A stretch of DNA of 64,000 nucleotides from Marsupella aquatica (Eukaryota > Marchantiophyta): positions 3,286,001 through 3,350,000 of the forward strand of contig OZ316899.1 in the NCBI GenBank assembly GCA_973895155.1, read 5' to 3'. Positions 21,218-34,314 of this stretch are shown here, piece after piece. Within the stretch, counting starts at the first letter, position 1. Every line of letters starts with the position of its first letter. The notes below the pieces were generated by a model. The model did not search any database and was not told the origin of the DNA. It saw nothing but the letters and a program-made list of their open reading frames with translations. Made by a program: the position numbers and the translations under genes.

Positions 21218-22735
21218 ATGCCCGTCACTCGTTCTCAAGCAGCTTACTTGAGGAGATTGACCAGCGAACGAGAAAGTGCAACCACGACAAGTTCCGATTC
21301 TTCGGACTCGGAAGACTCGCACTCGCCCCGACGTATGAACATACCCCCGGGACCTTCGGGGTCCGGTTCGACCGGTCCTCCTGCGGTTCCACCGCCACCA
21401 CCACCACCACCACCACCTATGGCAGCCGCTCCACCGATGGCCCGCGCTGCTCAAGCTCCTCCACAAATATCGCAACGATCACGATTTCATTATTGACCTT
21501 TCAAGAGGCGTCATGGGGATGATCCGAATGAATGGTTGGATGAGTTTGAAGCCACTGCTAAAGCTAATGGGGAAGATGCCATTAAGCTAACCATCCTCCC
21601 AGGAGTGATGCGGGGAGAAGCTCGTCCATGGTACAACTCGTTGCCAGCCGGGACTACATGGGCACAATTCCAAGCTGCATTGCTGCAGGAGTTTCGTGCC
21701 ATTGGATCGGAACAGCGTTCTCTATTAAAGATTGGCCAGCTTTGCATGGGAAAGAAGGAGTCCCTGCGGAAGTTCATTCAAAAGTTTCAGAAACTTGCGG
21801 CCAAGATTCGGCCCAGGCCGGGAGACGCGCTCCAGCTTACATGGTTCCTTCATGGTTTGCCCACGAATATGCAATTCTGGGTATGCCAGAATAATCCGAT
21901 TTCAATGCAGGCGGACATAGCGTGCGCCGAAACTTACCGGGAGTCCATCTATAACTCCCGGCAGAGCCAGCGAGCACGCCGCAAGAAGGGTAAGTACGAG
22001 ACCTTCAGTGACAGTGACTCCGAATCGGACGATGAGAGGAAGAAGAAACGCAAGAAGAAAAAGAAACATCGTTCGACCTCGTCCAGCTCGGAGACGGAAT
22101 CCAGTTCGGATTCAGCTTCAAGCACCGGATCCTCTACCTCCAGTTCATCAGGAAGTGACTCGGTGAGCGAAAGCCGGAGCAAAAAGAAGAAGAGACGAGT
22201 GAAGAAGGAGGGGAAGATCAAACCCGGGGCGCAAAGAACGATACCAGATCCAAAGGTTGCCGAAGCAGACAAGCTGAACGAAATCACGGATCGACTCAAA
22301 GCACTGTCAGTACATCTTGCGGAAAAGCCGGTGGAGAAGAAGAAGCCATCTGAGATTTGAGCCCATGCGTGGTGTTCAAAGTGCTTCCAATCCGGCCATG
22401 TGGTGCAGGAATGTCCAAGGTGGAAGAATCGAGTTCACCAAGTAGAGCTGGATGATGTTGACAACCCGGGTCCCGAATCGGAGTCCACGGAGTATTTCTT
22501 TGAGGACCCTCCTGATTCCGTGTACCAGATTTCAACAGTAGGCCCGCGTAATTTAGCGGGTAGAACTGCGTACCCCTACCCAAATAGTGGCCGGAGTTTC
22601 CAGGTTATCAGTAACCCGAGCATCCCTCCTAAGCCAGGGATTTGGCGATCCCCGGTTTGTTATAACTGTGAAAAGCCAGGACACTTTGCAAGGGAATGCA
22701 CCGAACCAAGACGTCAGGGAATGGCCGAGGCACCC
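21218..22735 (+). pseudogene. gag: Ty3/gypsy Gag of element B, two in-frame TGA stops
   Basis: ATG 21218 opens MPVTRSQAAYLRR; a run of 10 prolines follows. The frame is interrupted by TGA at 21494-21496 and 22358-22360. Element A has Arg (CGA-type) at both, so these look like C-to-T changes. The capsid domain (EWLDEFEATAKANGEDAIKL, ARPWYN) lies at about 21530-21800, followed by a Lys/Arg and Ser-rich tract and a zinc knuckle CSKCFQSGHVVQEC. A second knuckle, CYNCEKPGHFAREC, is at about 22660-22701. A one-base frameshift near 22735 then moves the frame to the one used by the third knuckle and Pol. Confidence 0.88.
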
Positions 22736-25700
22736 CACTATGTCAAGTCTGCAAAACGGAGGCTCATTCCACGGCCAACTGTCCGTTGGTAATCGCTGCT
22801 CGAACAAGCGCAGCTAGACCGGCCCAGGCTGGACCGGCCACGAGCGATGCAGTCGTCCAAATGATTGCTGTAGAATGGCAAGATGACAACACCGAGTGGG
22901 TGAATTTGGTGGACGTAGCAGAGCACCCTGATCCATTGGATGAGGCCGAGTGCTACCGAGTGTCGACAAGGGCCGAACGGAAGGAAGAGAAGACGGAGGA
23001 GAAACGAAGGAAAAAGCAAGATACTACTCCGGTGCAACCAGCGATAGATATACCCCCGGAGAAGGACGATGACTACCGACGGGACGACCCAAAGCTATTT
23101 TTCCCCCACATCAAAGAATTGGTAAAGAAACAGCTGGAGGCCTACGAAGCTCGGGAATACCAGAAGGCAATCGATAAGGACATCAAAGCAGCCGAGACCG
23201 CCCGGCGCCAAGAGCAAGAGGAGCAAGAAAAGCAAGAGGAAGCCAAGCTGCAGCCGAAAGAGGATAAAAAGGAGAACTACAATATTAAGGAAGACGTGAA
23301 GAGTTGCCCGGTTACAACGACGGTGGGGCAACTGCTGCAGAACAACCCACAGTACAGACGGCAACTAAGGGAGTTGCTCATGGGTCGCCGAAGGAGGAGA
23401 CTACCCCGAGTTGGGATCGCGGACTGCAACATGATATGCGAGGACCTTGGAGCGCCGGACATCTCGATCGAAATTAATAATTGTACCATCAAGATGGTTC
23501 TTGTAGATGGAGGAGCAGGAGTCAACATCATGACTGAAGAAACGTCAGTCAAGTTAGGATACCTCACGTATCAACCCACAGCCCGAGCTATCAGATTAGC
23601 AAACGGGGCAAGGGTCCTCCCATTAGGCACGCTCACACGAGTGCTCACTCTGGTGGGAGGGGTGGAGTTCTATCTCAACTTCCTAGTGATGAGGCCGGTT
23701 CGTCCCTCCTCTTACCCGGTTCTTCTGGGCAGGCCATGGCTGTACGGTGGCCGCGTAGTCACGGATTGGGGAAAGAAGGAGCTACGGTTCGGGGAACCCA
23801 CCGTACGGGTATCATGGGCAATGGACGATTATCAAGGAGAAACCCCACAAGGACCCGAGGAATATGATTCGGAGACCTCGGAGGAAGAGGAACTCAATAT
23901 GATTGAACTCATCTTGTCCCTGTCCGAGGAAGATGTCTTCGGAGTTGAAGCAACCCGCGAAACACATCTCCTAAATTACCCGAGGGCTGCCATTGAGTCC
24001 ACCCCAAGCACATCTACTACCGGGGATGAGGAAACGCACGAACAACTCGTTGAGACGGAGGACGCGGCTCCAGCTAAGCAGGGAGCCGAGGCTGCTTCTA
24101 CCGTTGCAGAGCCTCGTGACCACGAACCAGCCCAACAACCGCCCGAGGCCGAAAACTCGAGACCGAGACATAAGAAACGAGTCTCATGGGATCCGTCCAT
24201 TCCGCAATTGGAGGAAGTAACTCCAATCCCGAGACCAATCCCGGTTCCACCCATGTACGGAGGAGTTCGGCTAGTTGAGCTTGATGCGAGCCTGGACCCG
24301 AGCCTGCGAAACCAGGTTGAAGTCATCAGGAAGGAGCACTACCGGAAGTACACCATTGGGATGGACAAATCTTTTAACCTGGGCCACGCTCTGACAGGAG
24401 AGGCTGAAAAATCCATCCAAGCTTTGCTCAAGGAATATGAAGATGTGTTTGCATGGAGTCATCATGATTTAACAGGCGTCTCCCCCGAGTTGGGAGAACA
24501 CACGATCGATCTGAACCTAGGAGCCCATGCGGTACGGCAGCGACAACGTCGCATGAACCCGAGGTACTCCATCTTAGTGAAGGAGGAAATTGATCGTCTC
24601 CTCGCCGCCGATATCATCTACCCGGTAATGGCCAGCAACTGGGTCTCTCCCATTGTCATTGTACCAAAGAAGGGAGGTACGGATGGGAAACCTAAGATTC
24701 GTATTTGTCAGGACTACCGTAAGCTGAACGACGCAACCCGAAAAGACCATTACCCATTACCATTCACGGATATGGTTCTAGATATGGTAGCCCGAAATGA
24801 AATCTATACATTTCTTGACGGGTATTCAGGTTATAACCAAATCTGGATTCGCCTCGCGGATCAGCTCAAAACAACTTTTACTATGGAATGGGGGACTTTC
24901 GCATTTCGGAGGATGCCTTTCGGTCTGTGTAACGCCCCGGCCATGTTTCAGCGCCTGATGATGAATATCTTCCACAATTTCCTACGGGAATTTCTGGAGA
25001 TATTTATCGATGACTTTGCCATCTTCGGAACCGTTGCCATGCACCCCGAACACCTAAGACAAACGTTGCAACGATGCCGAGATGTTAACCTCAAACTACA
25101 TCCCGCCAAATGCTTCTTTGGGGTAGAGGAAGGGGTGTTACTCGGGCATCGTGTGTCCAAACGGGGCATTGAGGTGGACCAAGAGAAAGTTGCGGCCTGG
25201 ATGGCAGTGGTGTTCCCCGTGGATCAAAAAGCAGTACGATCCTTCTTGGGCTGCGTAGGGTATTACCGTCGGTTCATTAAAGATTTTGCTAAAATAGCTT
25301 TGCCCCTAACAGAGATGATGAAAAAGGATGCGGTGATCGAGGAGACCCCAAGGAGACGGGTTGCTTTCGAAGAACTCCGTAAAAGACTCACCACCGCACC
25401 TATCATGGTCACTCCAGACTGGAACAAGGAGTTCCACGTGTATGTTGACGTGTCAGGGTTCTGTATCGGGTCTGTGCTTAGTCAGCTTGATACAGACGGA
25501 CGCGATCACCCCATCTACTTCGCTAGCCGTCAATTATTCACAGCCGAAAAAAATTATTCCCCCACGGATCGAGAGGCACTGGGCATAATCTACTCATGTA
25601 AGAAGTTCCGGCACTATCTGCTCGGCTACAAGGTCATCTTCCACATGGATCACGATAGCCTGAAGTACATGGTCAACAAAGCAGACGTAACGGGACGGAT

Positions 25701-27216
25701 AGCCCGTTGGGTGCTACTTCTCCAGGAATTTAACTACGAAGTTCGGGTTCGGCCAGGAAAGGCACACCTCAATGCCGACTTCTTTTCACGGCTGGACGGC
25801 GTACCAGTCGATCAGCCAATTGATGATATTTTTCCAGATGAGGAGTTGTTCCATGTAGGGGAGGGGACACCAACGTGGTACGGCTCGATAATCACCTTCC
25901 TTTTAACAGGCCGCATCCCTGACGGCATCAATCAGGAGGCCGCCGCTGTGTTTTTATGGAAAGCCGGGCCTTACGTCATGATACAGGGTCACCTACATAA
26001 GGAAGGTATTAATGGAAAGTTACGACGCTGCTTAGAGTATAAGGAGACGCTTATCGTGATGCGGGCCCTGCATGAAGAAGAAGCTGGAGGCCATTTTGCG
26101 GCGGTCACGACAGCCCAAAAGATTCTGGACTCGGGGTATTGGTGGCCTACGTTGCATCGAGATGTATAGCGCTTCATTAAGGGCTGTGACTTGTGTCAGC
26201 GAGCTGGGGCCCCAAGGCGGGCTCATCATCACCCGCTCACATCTGTGCTTCCATTGGCACCATTCGAAAAATGGGGAATTGATTATATCGGGCCGTTTAC
26301 TCCCGTTACCCGAAGGCGAAGATGCAGGTACATCCTATTAGCTATTGATTACTCCACCAAATGGGTTGAAGCGCGGGCTACGGTAAAGGACGATGCCGCA
26401 ACCAGTGCCAGATTCTTATACGAACAGATTTTCACCCGATTCGGCCCGCCCTTAGAATTGGTAAGCGACCGTGGAACCCACTTCCTCAATGATACCGTAG
26501 CCCAGCTTACGGAGCATTACCTAGTCAAGCACCGCAAGACTACCCCGTATCATCCTAAAGCCAACGGGATGGCGGAGAGAGCAAATGGTATCATTGGGAA
26601 GATCCTCAACAAAACTGTAGCTGCGCACAAAACGGATTGGGATGATAAGTTGTACGCAGCGGTGTACTCGTATAATCTCGCTTACAAAACTACTACGAGT
26701 CACAGCCCGTACTTTCTCGTGTTTGGCCAACATTCGTTGGTGCCCGTCGAGTTTGAAGTACACACTCCACGAGTCAGCATTTGGGATCGCTTACCTGAAT
26801 CTGAAAGTTCGTCAGACCGAGCTTATTAGATTGAAGCCTTGGAAGAAGCACGGCTACTAGCAGCTCGACACGCCGTGAAGAAACAGGCAACTTCGAAGAA
26901 GCAGCACGACAAAGGACTACGGAGGGTCGACATCGTGGCAGGCGATCTAGTCCTTCTGTACGATAGTAGGTACGTGCAGTTTCCAGGGAAGCTTCATACC
27001 CGGTGGTTAGGGCCCTTCCTTGTCAATCAGATCTACCGTAACGGATCTTTGGTGCTTGCGACGTATGCCGGCGATTTACTCCCCACGCGAATCAGCTACG
27101 ATCGTGTAAAAAAGTACCACCATCAAGATGACGACGCCGAGAGTGATGTTTGCGAGGACGCTTCACAATTAAGCAGGGAGCTATGTGACGCCGCCGGTAC
27201 GGTGGTTAATGAGTGA
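22696..27216 (+). pseudogene. pol: Ty3/gypsy Pol of element B, two amber stops
   Basis: One phase throughout, broken only by TAG at 26167-26169 (integrase HHCC region) and 26827-26829 (after the integrase core). It begins with the third knuckle CQVCKTEAHSTANC. Protease-like motif DGGAGVN is near 23505; RT palm with intact FIDD at 25003-25014; RNase H YVDVSG near 25441; integrase core D, D and E near 26281, 26466 and 26570; then the LGPF C-terminal module. No chromodomain. The stop lies inside the 3' LTR, so the last residues are LTR-encoded. About 74 per cent of the polyprotein (22696-26166) is one uninterrupted frame. With an intact RT box, B is closer to a competent copy than A, but the stops should block complete Pol. 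Confidence 0.92.
27172..27183 (+). other. Polypurine tract of element B
   Basis: AGCAGGGAGCTA directly before the 3' LTR start TGTGACGCC, matching the tract in A. Confidence 0.75.
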
Positions 27217-30200
27217 TTCGGTCTAACTGCGCTCGGCACGCACGTTAGGAGTGTCTTAGGCCGCTATTATTAGCATAACGACAGTATTTAGGTAATCATT
27301 ATGGGTAGGATATCATTAGGCAATAAGGGGGAATTCAGGTTCGGACTGGCGGCTGGTCGCTATTCGCACACCCGGGTTACGAGCGTGGAGGGGCCCCTCC
27401 CTCGGGTTCGTATAACGAACTTAAGGAAGCGGCCACTGACATGCGCTGACTCAGACCGGCGGAGTGGTCGGCACACCACAAGCGTGAGCGGTTCAGCCTA
27501 TGGGCGTCGAGGAGACGTCGGGGGATCGACAAGCCCTCAAGGTATAAAAGGGGAGCCAACCCTTTGTAGTGCACCAGTCCATCTGTCCACGCGCCAGCTT
27601 CCACCCTAGCTCTCTCGTTCGCTCTAAGTCGCCACTATCTCCTCTGAATGTTGCACACGATCCTCTCCAGCTCGGCCATTCGATTCTGGACGCAGTTCCT
27701 ATCTACCGGAAGGCACTTGGCCGACTCATTGAAACACGCCAACCCGCGCCCATACGAAATCGAACGCGAGTACGAGAGAGCCATCCACCTAGCAGGACGA
27801 CACCACTACATCCTTAACTTTGACTACCCGTCTTAGAGCGAGCTTTATCGACCAGCAAAGGTATCCGGGTACTTCTTCAATGGAGACAAATATATCGGGT
27901 TCTGGGAAGCATTGCTTCGGCTTCCGGATGAGGTCTTCAATATCCCGGGTACGATCGACTTGCAACGACATCACTTTGACCACATCCCTGCTCAGGTTCG
28001 GGCTATCATCAACAGCGAGTCCAGCACTACCCGTTCGACAAGGTCATCTGCACTCGCTTTGGAGAACTTCTACCAGCACCTACAGAGCTTCATAGGAACT
28101 CGGCCAGCAACCAACATGACCAACTCAGTCGTACCCGTACCCGTACCCATACAACCTCAGGCTCAGCTTCAGCTTCAGCCTCAGCCGCAGCCTAGCCAAA
28201 CCCCACCACCGATCGCCCAGCCAGCACAAGTACGCTCCGTCATCAACGCTGTGGATCTTAGCGATGACGACGAGGCTACCCTACCCTTGACCAGGCGGCC
28301 TAGAGGAACAAGCGCTCAGGGGGCCGACACTATATTGTCCCCACCCCCTGCTCTGACCCCAGGAGCGGCCCCGACAAACAACATAGTGACCGTGGCCGCC
28401 CCGGGCCCGTTACTAACGGCAGCGGCACTACCCAGGCCCAATCGGGAGGATGGGGAGGTGTCACCTTCCCCGAGCCAGTCACGGGGGAAGAAGAGGAAGG
28501 AATCCGCCACTGCATCCGGGTTACCGTTGGCCACGGTAGCCGTGGCCAAGGTGACGATGCACCGCATGGGGGAAAACGTTCACAAAAACATCCTCCATCC
28601 CAAGCATGCGGTGTACCTGAAGACTCAGGGATTCGAGCACCTCGCCTCCCTCCCCTGGAACACTTGCAGGTACTACGGGGAGGACATGACGGAGTTCGTC
28701 AGGAATTATGACGACGCGCGTCAACATACTCGGCTGCGGGGAAGGAGTATGTCCCTCACGGAAGAACGGCTCAGGATGATCTTCGGGTTACCCGAAGGTG
28801 ACCATCGAGTCGAATCACGGGCTCCTGGGGGCAAGGGAGCCAAGTACCAATCTTCAAGTTTTCCCTCAGAGGGAGCAGTGGACAACGGGTTCGTGATGAA
28901 GACCTGCCTCATCCCCGAGATAGCTGAGCGACTGGAGTTCCAGAGGTACGCCCTCCACATGATGGAACCCCGGGGGGAGATCTCCGCCGCCCAGGTTATC
29001 CAGGTCGAGAACTATCAACCTAGGAGGTGGGCGTCGTACTTCGCTAAGAAATTCCATGAAGAGATGGAGCGGCGAAGGAAGACGTTGTACATTGGCGGGA
29101 AGGCGTATTTCGCTAGCCACATCGAGATCATTCTTGAGTGGTACGCCCGGTTTGATCGATGAACCCTTCCCCGTGTCAACGTTACAAAGCTGGTCCCAGC
29201 TAGGTGGGTTTTCCCGGCCTTGGAGAGACGGCCCCAACCCGAGGCCCGAAGTCCAGCGGACACGCCAGCTTCACCCACCCCACCTCCACAAGTAGCTGTA
29301 GTCGTAACCATAGAGGTACTGGATGGGTCGGTTGTCGCAACCATTGATGCGACCCAACAAGCCGGGCTAGGTACAGAAGTCGGTACGACGGAGGTCTTAC
29401 CCGAGCCAGGGTCTCCCAAAGACCCACCGGTGGCTATTCCGGAGAACCGGACATTGCTGCAGGAGGACACTCCAGCCCCTTCCAACGTTACGTCCCCAGG
29501 GCTGGACGTCACTGCCCCGGCCCCCGCGCGTGTTGATGTCTGCCCGTGCCCAACTCCGGACAGGCACAACCTGGACCACCCGGAACTCTTCGTACCGGGT
29601 ACATTTCTGAACGGGCTTCTGGGAGATTTCTCTCATCAAATTGCCCGGGATACCGGGGAGTTCATGGCCCGGAAGGTAGCCTGTTTCTTCAATCAGGAGT
29701 TGGTTGCCACAGTAAAGGCAGGTCAGAGGCCCTTCAGAGAATAGAGCGATACCGGGTGGAGTCCGTGTACCTAAAGAACGAAGTTGCGGCTCAAGAGGCT
29801 GAGCTCCTGCAACTACGACCCAAGGTTGCAGCCGCCGATGAGTTGTTAGCAAAGGCGCACGCTCTTATCGCCCTAGCCGAACAGGCCAAAGCTGGGAATG
29901 AGGCCGAGATTACACGACTCCGGAACCAGATTGACAGTTTGAAGAATCAAACTGTCACCTGGCAGAAAGACCTGGAGGAGGCCGAGGAATGGGCCCAACG
30001 GGACACGGCGGAGATAGCCACGCTGCAGGCCGAGGTGGCGCGGCTCCAAACCGAGGCCGAGAAGCAGGACCAGCTGGCGGGTAAACTGACAAGTGACGCC
30101 CAGCAGCTGGAGGAGGCTTGTCAGGAGGCAGTAGAGGAGACGGACGCGGCGAGGCGAGAGAACAAATCTCTGCTGGACCAGGTCCAGCTCCTCAAGGCGG

Positions 30201-31171
30201 ACAATGACAGGCTTTGAAGGCAGCGGGATGGCCGCTCCCATTCGGGCGGCTCTGGCAAGCGTGCCAGGCATTAGCAGCGGAATAGGAATAGATTAGGATT
30301 AGGACTGGCTTAGTCAGGCTCTTGGGACAGGCACCTGCCTTAGGTACAGCAGCGCTGCCGTGCTGTCCAACCTGCGTAGATTAGGATCTTCTAATAAGAC
30401 ACAGTCGTTTTCCGGCCTGACTGTCAACTTAGTTAGGACCTTAGTCAGCGAATCTTCGGCGAGAGGACACCCCGTCCCTCGCCCCTTAATATTTAGTGCA
30501 CCCCTCGGTAGAGGCAGGGGGGGTTTTTAGTTGCAGAGTTGGGCGTCCGCGGTATGTGCGGGGAGTCCCGACCTCTGGGAATGAAAGAGTACCAAGGGGA
30601 GGGGGTAGGACTAAGCTCGCCGGGCGAGTGCGGAGCCGGGCTCCATTGTAGTGTGCACCCTCGGCCTTGAACCTGTTCATTCCGGGGCTGTCGGGTCAAC
30701 TAAGTGTACGCATATGTTCCCTTTGTAGTAAAATCCTTTCCCATCATTTTCCTTCGTGTAAATCGAGATTGTATGCATGTGCGCGTGTATGTGTGTGGGT
30801 TTCTCGTATATGGGTGGCAGCGCCAGGCCGAACGCACTACCCGAGACGTGCACAGGGTGCAGCCTGCGGGTAAGTGGTTGCGAGCACGGGTTGAGGACCT
30901 GTATCATCAAATCCGGATCGAAGGCGGACAGCACGAAGGCTTAGAAGCCCTTAAGCCGGGGTCGATCCTGCTATCAACTAAGGTACGTTTCGGCGGCGGA
31001 ACACAAACCATACCTAGGAGGTGTCCGTATTTAGCAGTATGCGCACTTAGCGCTAGTTTACGAGAATAAGGTGCATTACGTGCTTCCCTTCCTGCCCAAA
31101 CCCTCAGATTTACGAGGGATGTGCCCGTCTAAGCTGAAGTTTGAGTTAAGGCCGCAGCCGATGACGTGACA
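27184..31171 (+). repeat. Element B 3' LTR (3988 bp)
   Basis: Second copy of 17106-21093, offset by 10078 bases. Ends GATGACGTGACA and is followed directly by the GAGGA duplication. TATA box at 27543-27549. Confidence 0.95.
27648..30274 (+). pseudogene. LTR-embedded ORF of element B, 3' LTR copy
   Basis: Same protein as at 17570-20196. Broken by TAG at 27834-27836 (CAG in the other LTR), TGA at 29160-29162, a 10-base deletion near 29724 that shifts the frame, and TGA at 30215-30217 (CGA in the other copy). The longest open piece, 27912-29162, covers the whole helical plant-transposon-protein-like domain; the coiled coil is open from about 29730 to 30214. The disabling changes differ between the two LTRs, so they arose after insertion and the frame was open in the parent element. 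Confidence 0.8.
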
Positions 31172-31176
31172 GAGGA
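31172..31176. other. Target site duplication of element B, right copy (GAGGA)
   Basis: Matches 17101-17105 exactly. Between the two copies lies the complete 14066-bp element B. Confidence 0.9.
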
Positions 31177-31949
31177 TCATCATTTGTGTTTGGAATGGGA
31201 AGGACACCTTTAGGTTTCACTAGTAATGTGACTAACACTACTGAATAACCTGGGGGAATCCTCTTGCCATGGAACGTTGTGGAACCAACCTGCACTCTGC
31301 CAAATCCTACTTGTGTTCCACTCTCATCAATAGCTAACAAGCCACTTTGTCCCTCAGCATTAGGTGCTTTCCCCACTTCCACCTTAGATCTTTCTACCAG
31401 CACCATTCTGGGAGGTTTGTATGAAACCTTTGACGTGGCTCTGCTCCCACCAGCAGACTTGCTTCGTGTGCGCATGTTTCCTCTCTTCACAGTAGTGAAG
31501 CTAGGCTCAGTAGGTTCCTCTGTTAGGACTGTCACAGTAGCAGGTTCATCACCTGGGAGTGTCATACCAACTAACTCTTTGATTGGTTTTATCTCAACAA
31601 GAGGCACACCTGTCATTGAGAATGATATATTCTGCAAATAATTTATCTCTGCAATGGAGTCAAGATCTACATAGCATGAATCTGGCTCAATGGTATCATT
31701 GTCATGCTTGTTGATATCCTCATTTGCCCCAACATTGATATCATCCACTCCCTTGCCAATGTCATCCTCATCCAAACATGGTTGACTGCCCTCTGTCAAA
31801 CAAGTTGCTTGTACAGATTGCAACTTTGTTGCCTCTAAATTACAGCGAGTATTTGCCAGGTTCTCATACTTCTTCTCTGCAGCACCTGTCTTATTCTCTA
31901 TGGACACAACAACCACAATATATGTTACTGAAAATAACACATTCAACAA
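31173..31949 (-). pseudogene. Element J gene, C-terminal exon (En/Spm plant-transposase type)
   Basis: Minus-strand frame with an acidic, Ser/Thr-rich first part (GVDDINVGANEDINKHDND) and a more ordered C-terminal part ending in GKRIPPGYSVVLVTLLVK. In the present sequence it runs into element B's LTR. Its original C-terminus, with a Trp-Pro motif, is at 17030-17105. The layout fits the DNA-binding accessory protein (tnp-type) of CACTA elements rather than the catalytic transposase. The exact 5' splice border is not determined; the open frame begins at 31949. Confidence 0.6.
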
Positions 31950-32601
31950 ACAATGTCAATTCAAACTATACATTTACTAATCATATCCCACACAGTTGTA
32001 AAGGCCTTACCTTCAAGCCTACATGTCGTTGGCATGCCAGAAGAGTGCATCGACTTTGCCATCTCAAGTGGTGATGGTGGAACTCCTGCAGAATTGGAAT
32101 CAATTTTATCTCTCACCGACACAACAGCTTCCATTAATGTCTGAAGTTCACATGGAACAAGTCAGTCAATGAATTCAAACGTTCATTGATCTCTGGAAGA
32201 CATGTTTTGACAGCCTTCAAACGACCACTTATCTCTGTAAGTGAAGATCCACCTCCCTACATGACACAGGGGTATAGGTTCAATCACTCCATATGAAATG
32301 TTGGGCAATATATGCACAATCAATGTTATATACAGTGTACACCTGAAATTCAACGCAGGTCATTCAATTACCAATCAGAACTCATATAACTTACATGATT
32401 GGAGGATTCAGATGCACCCTCTTGAGCCCGGGTGTTCACAATTTCAGCCCTCAACTCTTCTTTTGAAGGGCTTTGCCCCATTGGCTTTTTGCACATGCAT
32501 GGCAAACACAAGTTATCATTATTATTCAGGGAACGTACACTAAAAAACAAAGTTTACATGTATGGGTTTACACTAAAAAACAGTACATAGTGTAGCATAA
32601 A

Positions 32602-33237
32602 TTACATAGCTAGGCCATTGATTCTTACCAAACGTTTTGCTGTCGGTGTAGTGCCAGTCCTTCCTGTCAGATTAGGGTTCTGAACCCTCAACCTGGCCTT
32701 GGTCATCTGTGAACTCTTCTTTTTTGAAGCATCTGTTACAAAATAAGCTACTAACCTTGCCCACACTTTATCATCACAACTGGCTGGTGGAGGCATATAT
32801 GGCTTCTCCCCACCTTCCTTCCAAGCCTTATGCATTCTCCACCTCTCTTGCTTTATGATTTTACCTGCTGTACTCTCTAGGCAACCTATGTCCATGCCAT
32901 CATCACTGCCCACATAATTCCATTTGGCAGCAACATTTTCACATACAGTCTTCCAATCTTTTGGATGTTGTTTTTTAAAATTAATAACATTCACATCTAA
33001 CCAACGCAATACTTCAGCTTTCAAATCAGCATGCCATTGGTTCTTACAAGGACACTCAGCATCCACCCATTGTCTCTCATTCAACTTTACATTCCCTTTC
33101 TTTGTCATGTCCCCTCGTGCACTGCTCTCGGTAGTACTGGGCGTTGTATTGGCCACCCCTTCATTCACCCTACCTGGGGTTCTGAAGCCACTTGGGAAAA
33201 TACAATGCCATTCATGCTTGAGTGTGTGTGCAAACAT
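32602..33237 (-). pseudogene. Element J gene, plant En/Spm transposase-like domain exon
   Basis: Contains the pattern of the plant Ptta/En/Spm transposase domain: Trp-rich helices (WKTVCENVAAKWNYVG), then KQERWRMHKAWKEGGEKPYMPP, then VWARLVAYFVTDASKKKSSQM and a following basic stretch. Such proteins bind subterminal repeats of CACTA elements, which fits the repeat array at 16178-16500. It is one exon of a multi-exon minus-strand gene. Splice borders are not fixed from sequence alone. Confidence 0.65.
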
Positions 33238-33460
33238 ATGTACTGAAAACTAAGTACAAACTATAGGAAAACATATGAACATTCACCAACATACCTGGCC
33301 CCCTTCTGTGCTGCATCTGCATAGGGGCATTAGTGAATACTTGAGTTGATGGTTTGACTGTCCAACCTGCACACATACATTTTCTATTATTATACATGTG
33401 CAGAATCCCCCCCACGTCAATGGACTCCACATATAATGAGTTCTTCCATTGCTGACAAGA

Positions 33461-33667
33461 TCAGACATTACCTGCCCCTCTTCCAGCATTTGTAGGTACT
33501 GTATTTTGAAATCCCTGCCAATTAGCTTCACCACCTTCCCAACCTTGTTCATTCCACGACCCACCACCATCCTCCCAACCTGGTTCAACCCATGTCTGTC
33601 CTTGTGGACATTGGAACTGATCATTACCAACATTTGCCCAATCAGGTTGGGCAGAATCTGCATGCAA
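33461..33667 (-). pseudogene. Element J gene, probable Trp/Gly-rich exon
   Basis: Open minus-strand frame of 68 codons with repeated Trp-Gly-Gln/Asn pattern (WVEPGWEDGGGSWNEQGWEGG). It lies between the conserved-domain exon and the acidic upstream exons of the same strand. Low-complexity composition suggests a disordered N-terminal part of the same protein. Assignment rests on position and strand only. Confidence 0.4.
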
Positions 33668-34113
33668 TGGCAGGTGGACAGAATTTCATGTTGTCTGAAT
33701 CCAATACATCCCAAACAATGTCAAAAATTGATATGCAGTCTGAAATTCAGGAGTGCCATGCCTTCACAAATAACTGGCATATAGATATATACTCACATCT
33801 CCATGGTTGAGGTGGACGTCCATACCCACGAGATTGTGGGTTTGGACCTGCTCTGCCTCTACCACGGGCATAACCTAGAGCTTGCCCCCTGCCATAGTAT
33901 TGGGCACCAGCCTGGGATCTACCACTACTACCACCTTGCCAACCTTGATCAGAGGTCAGCCCCCCTGCTGGTATGGTGCATGCACAGGCTTTGCAGGCAA
34001 AACAGAACTGGCAGGATGCTGCATCACATCACCAACTACAATGTCAGGAACTAAGCAAGGTACATAGGGTGTAGTACTGAACATATGAAACCTCCCAACA
34101 AGAGTTTTTAACT

Positions 34114-34314
34114 CTAAACCTTGTTGGGAAAACTACTTACCTGTTTCTTTTGGGGCTGCTCTGCAATGTATTCATCTTCATAACCCCCATCCTCATCCAT
34201 TTCCTCTGGAAAATACTCATCATCTGCATCTTCTTGTCTAGTGTCTGCACCCACTTGTGCAGCATCCATGTCATCTCCACATTCTGCCATTGTAGGTACG
34301 ACCTTCTTGCTCAA
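34114..34314 (-). pseudogene. Element J gene, probable acidic exon
   Basis: Open minus-strand frame of 66 codons, rich in Asp, Glu and Tyr (DADDEYFPEEMDEDGGYEDE). Probably an upstream exon of the J gene. A further open piece (34502-34687) precedes it on the same strand and may be the first exon. No motif recognised. Confidence 0.35.

Noticed and set aside
22696-22740. Programmed Gag-Pol frameshift in element B
   Set aside because: The frame changes in A, B and C fall at different positions and A lacks a shift here, so they are separate mutations.
26167-26169. TAG codons in element B Pol as programmed readthrough
   Set aside because: A and C have sense codons at the aligned places, and the stops lie inside the integrase region, so mutation is simpler.
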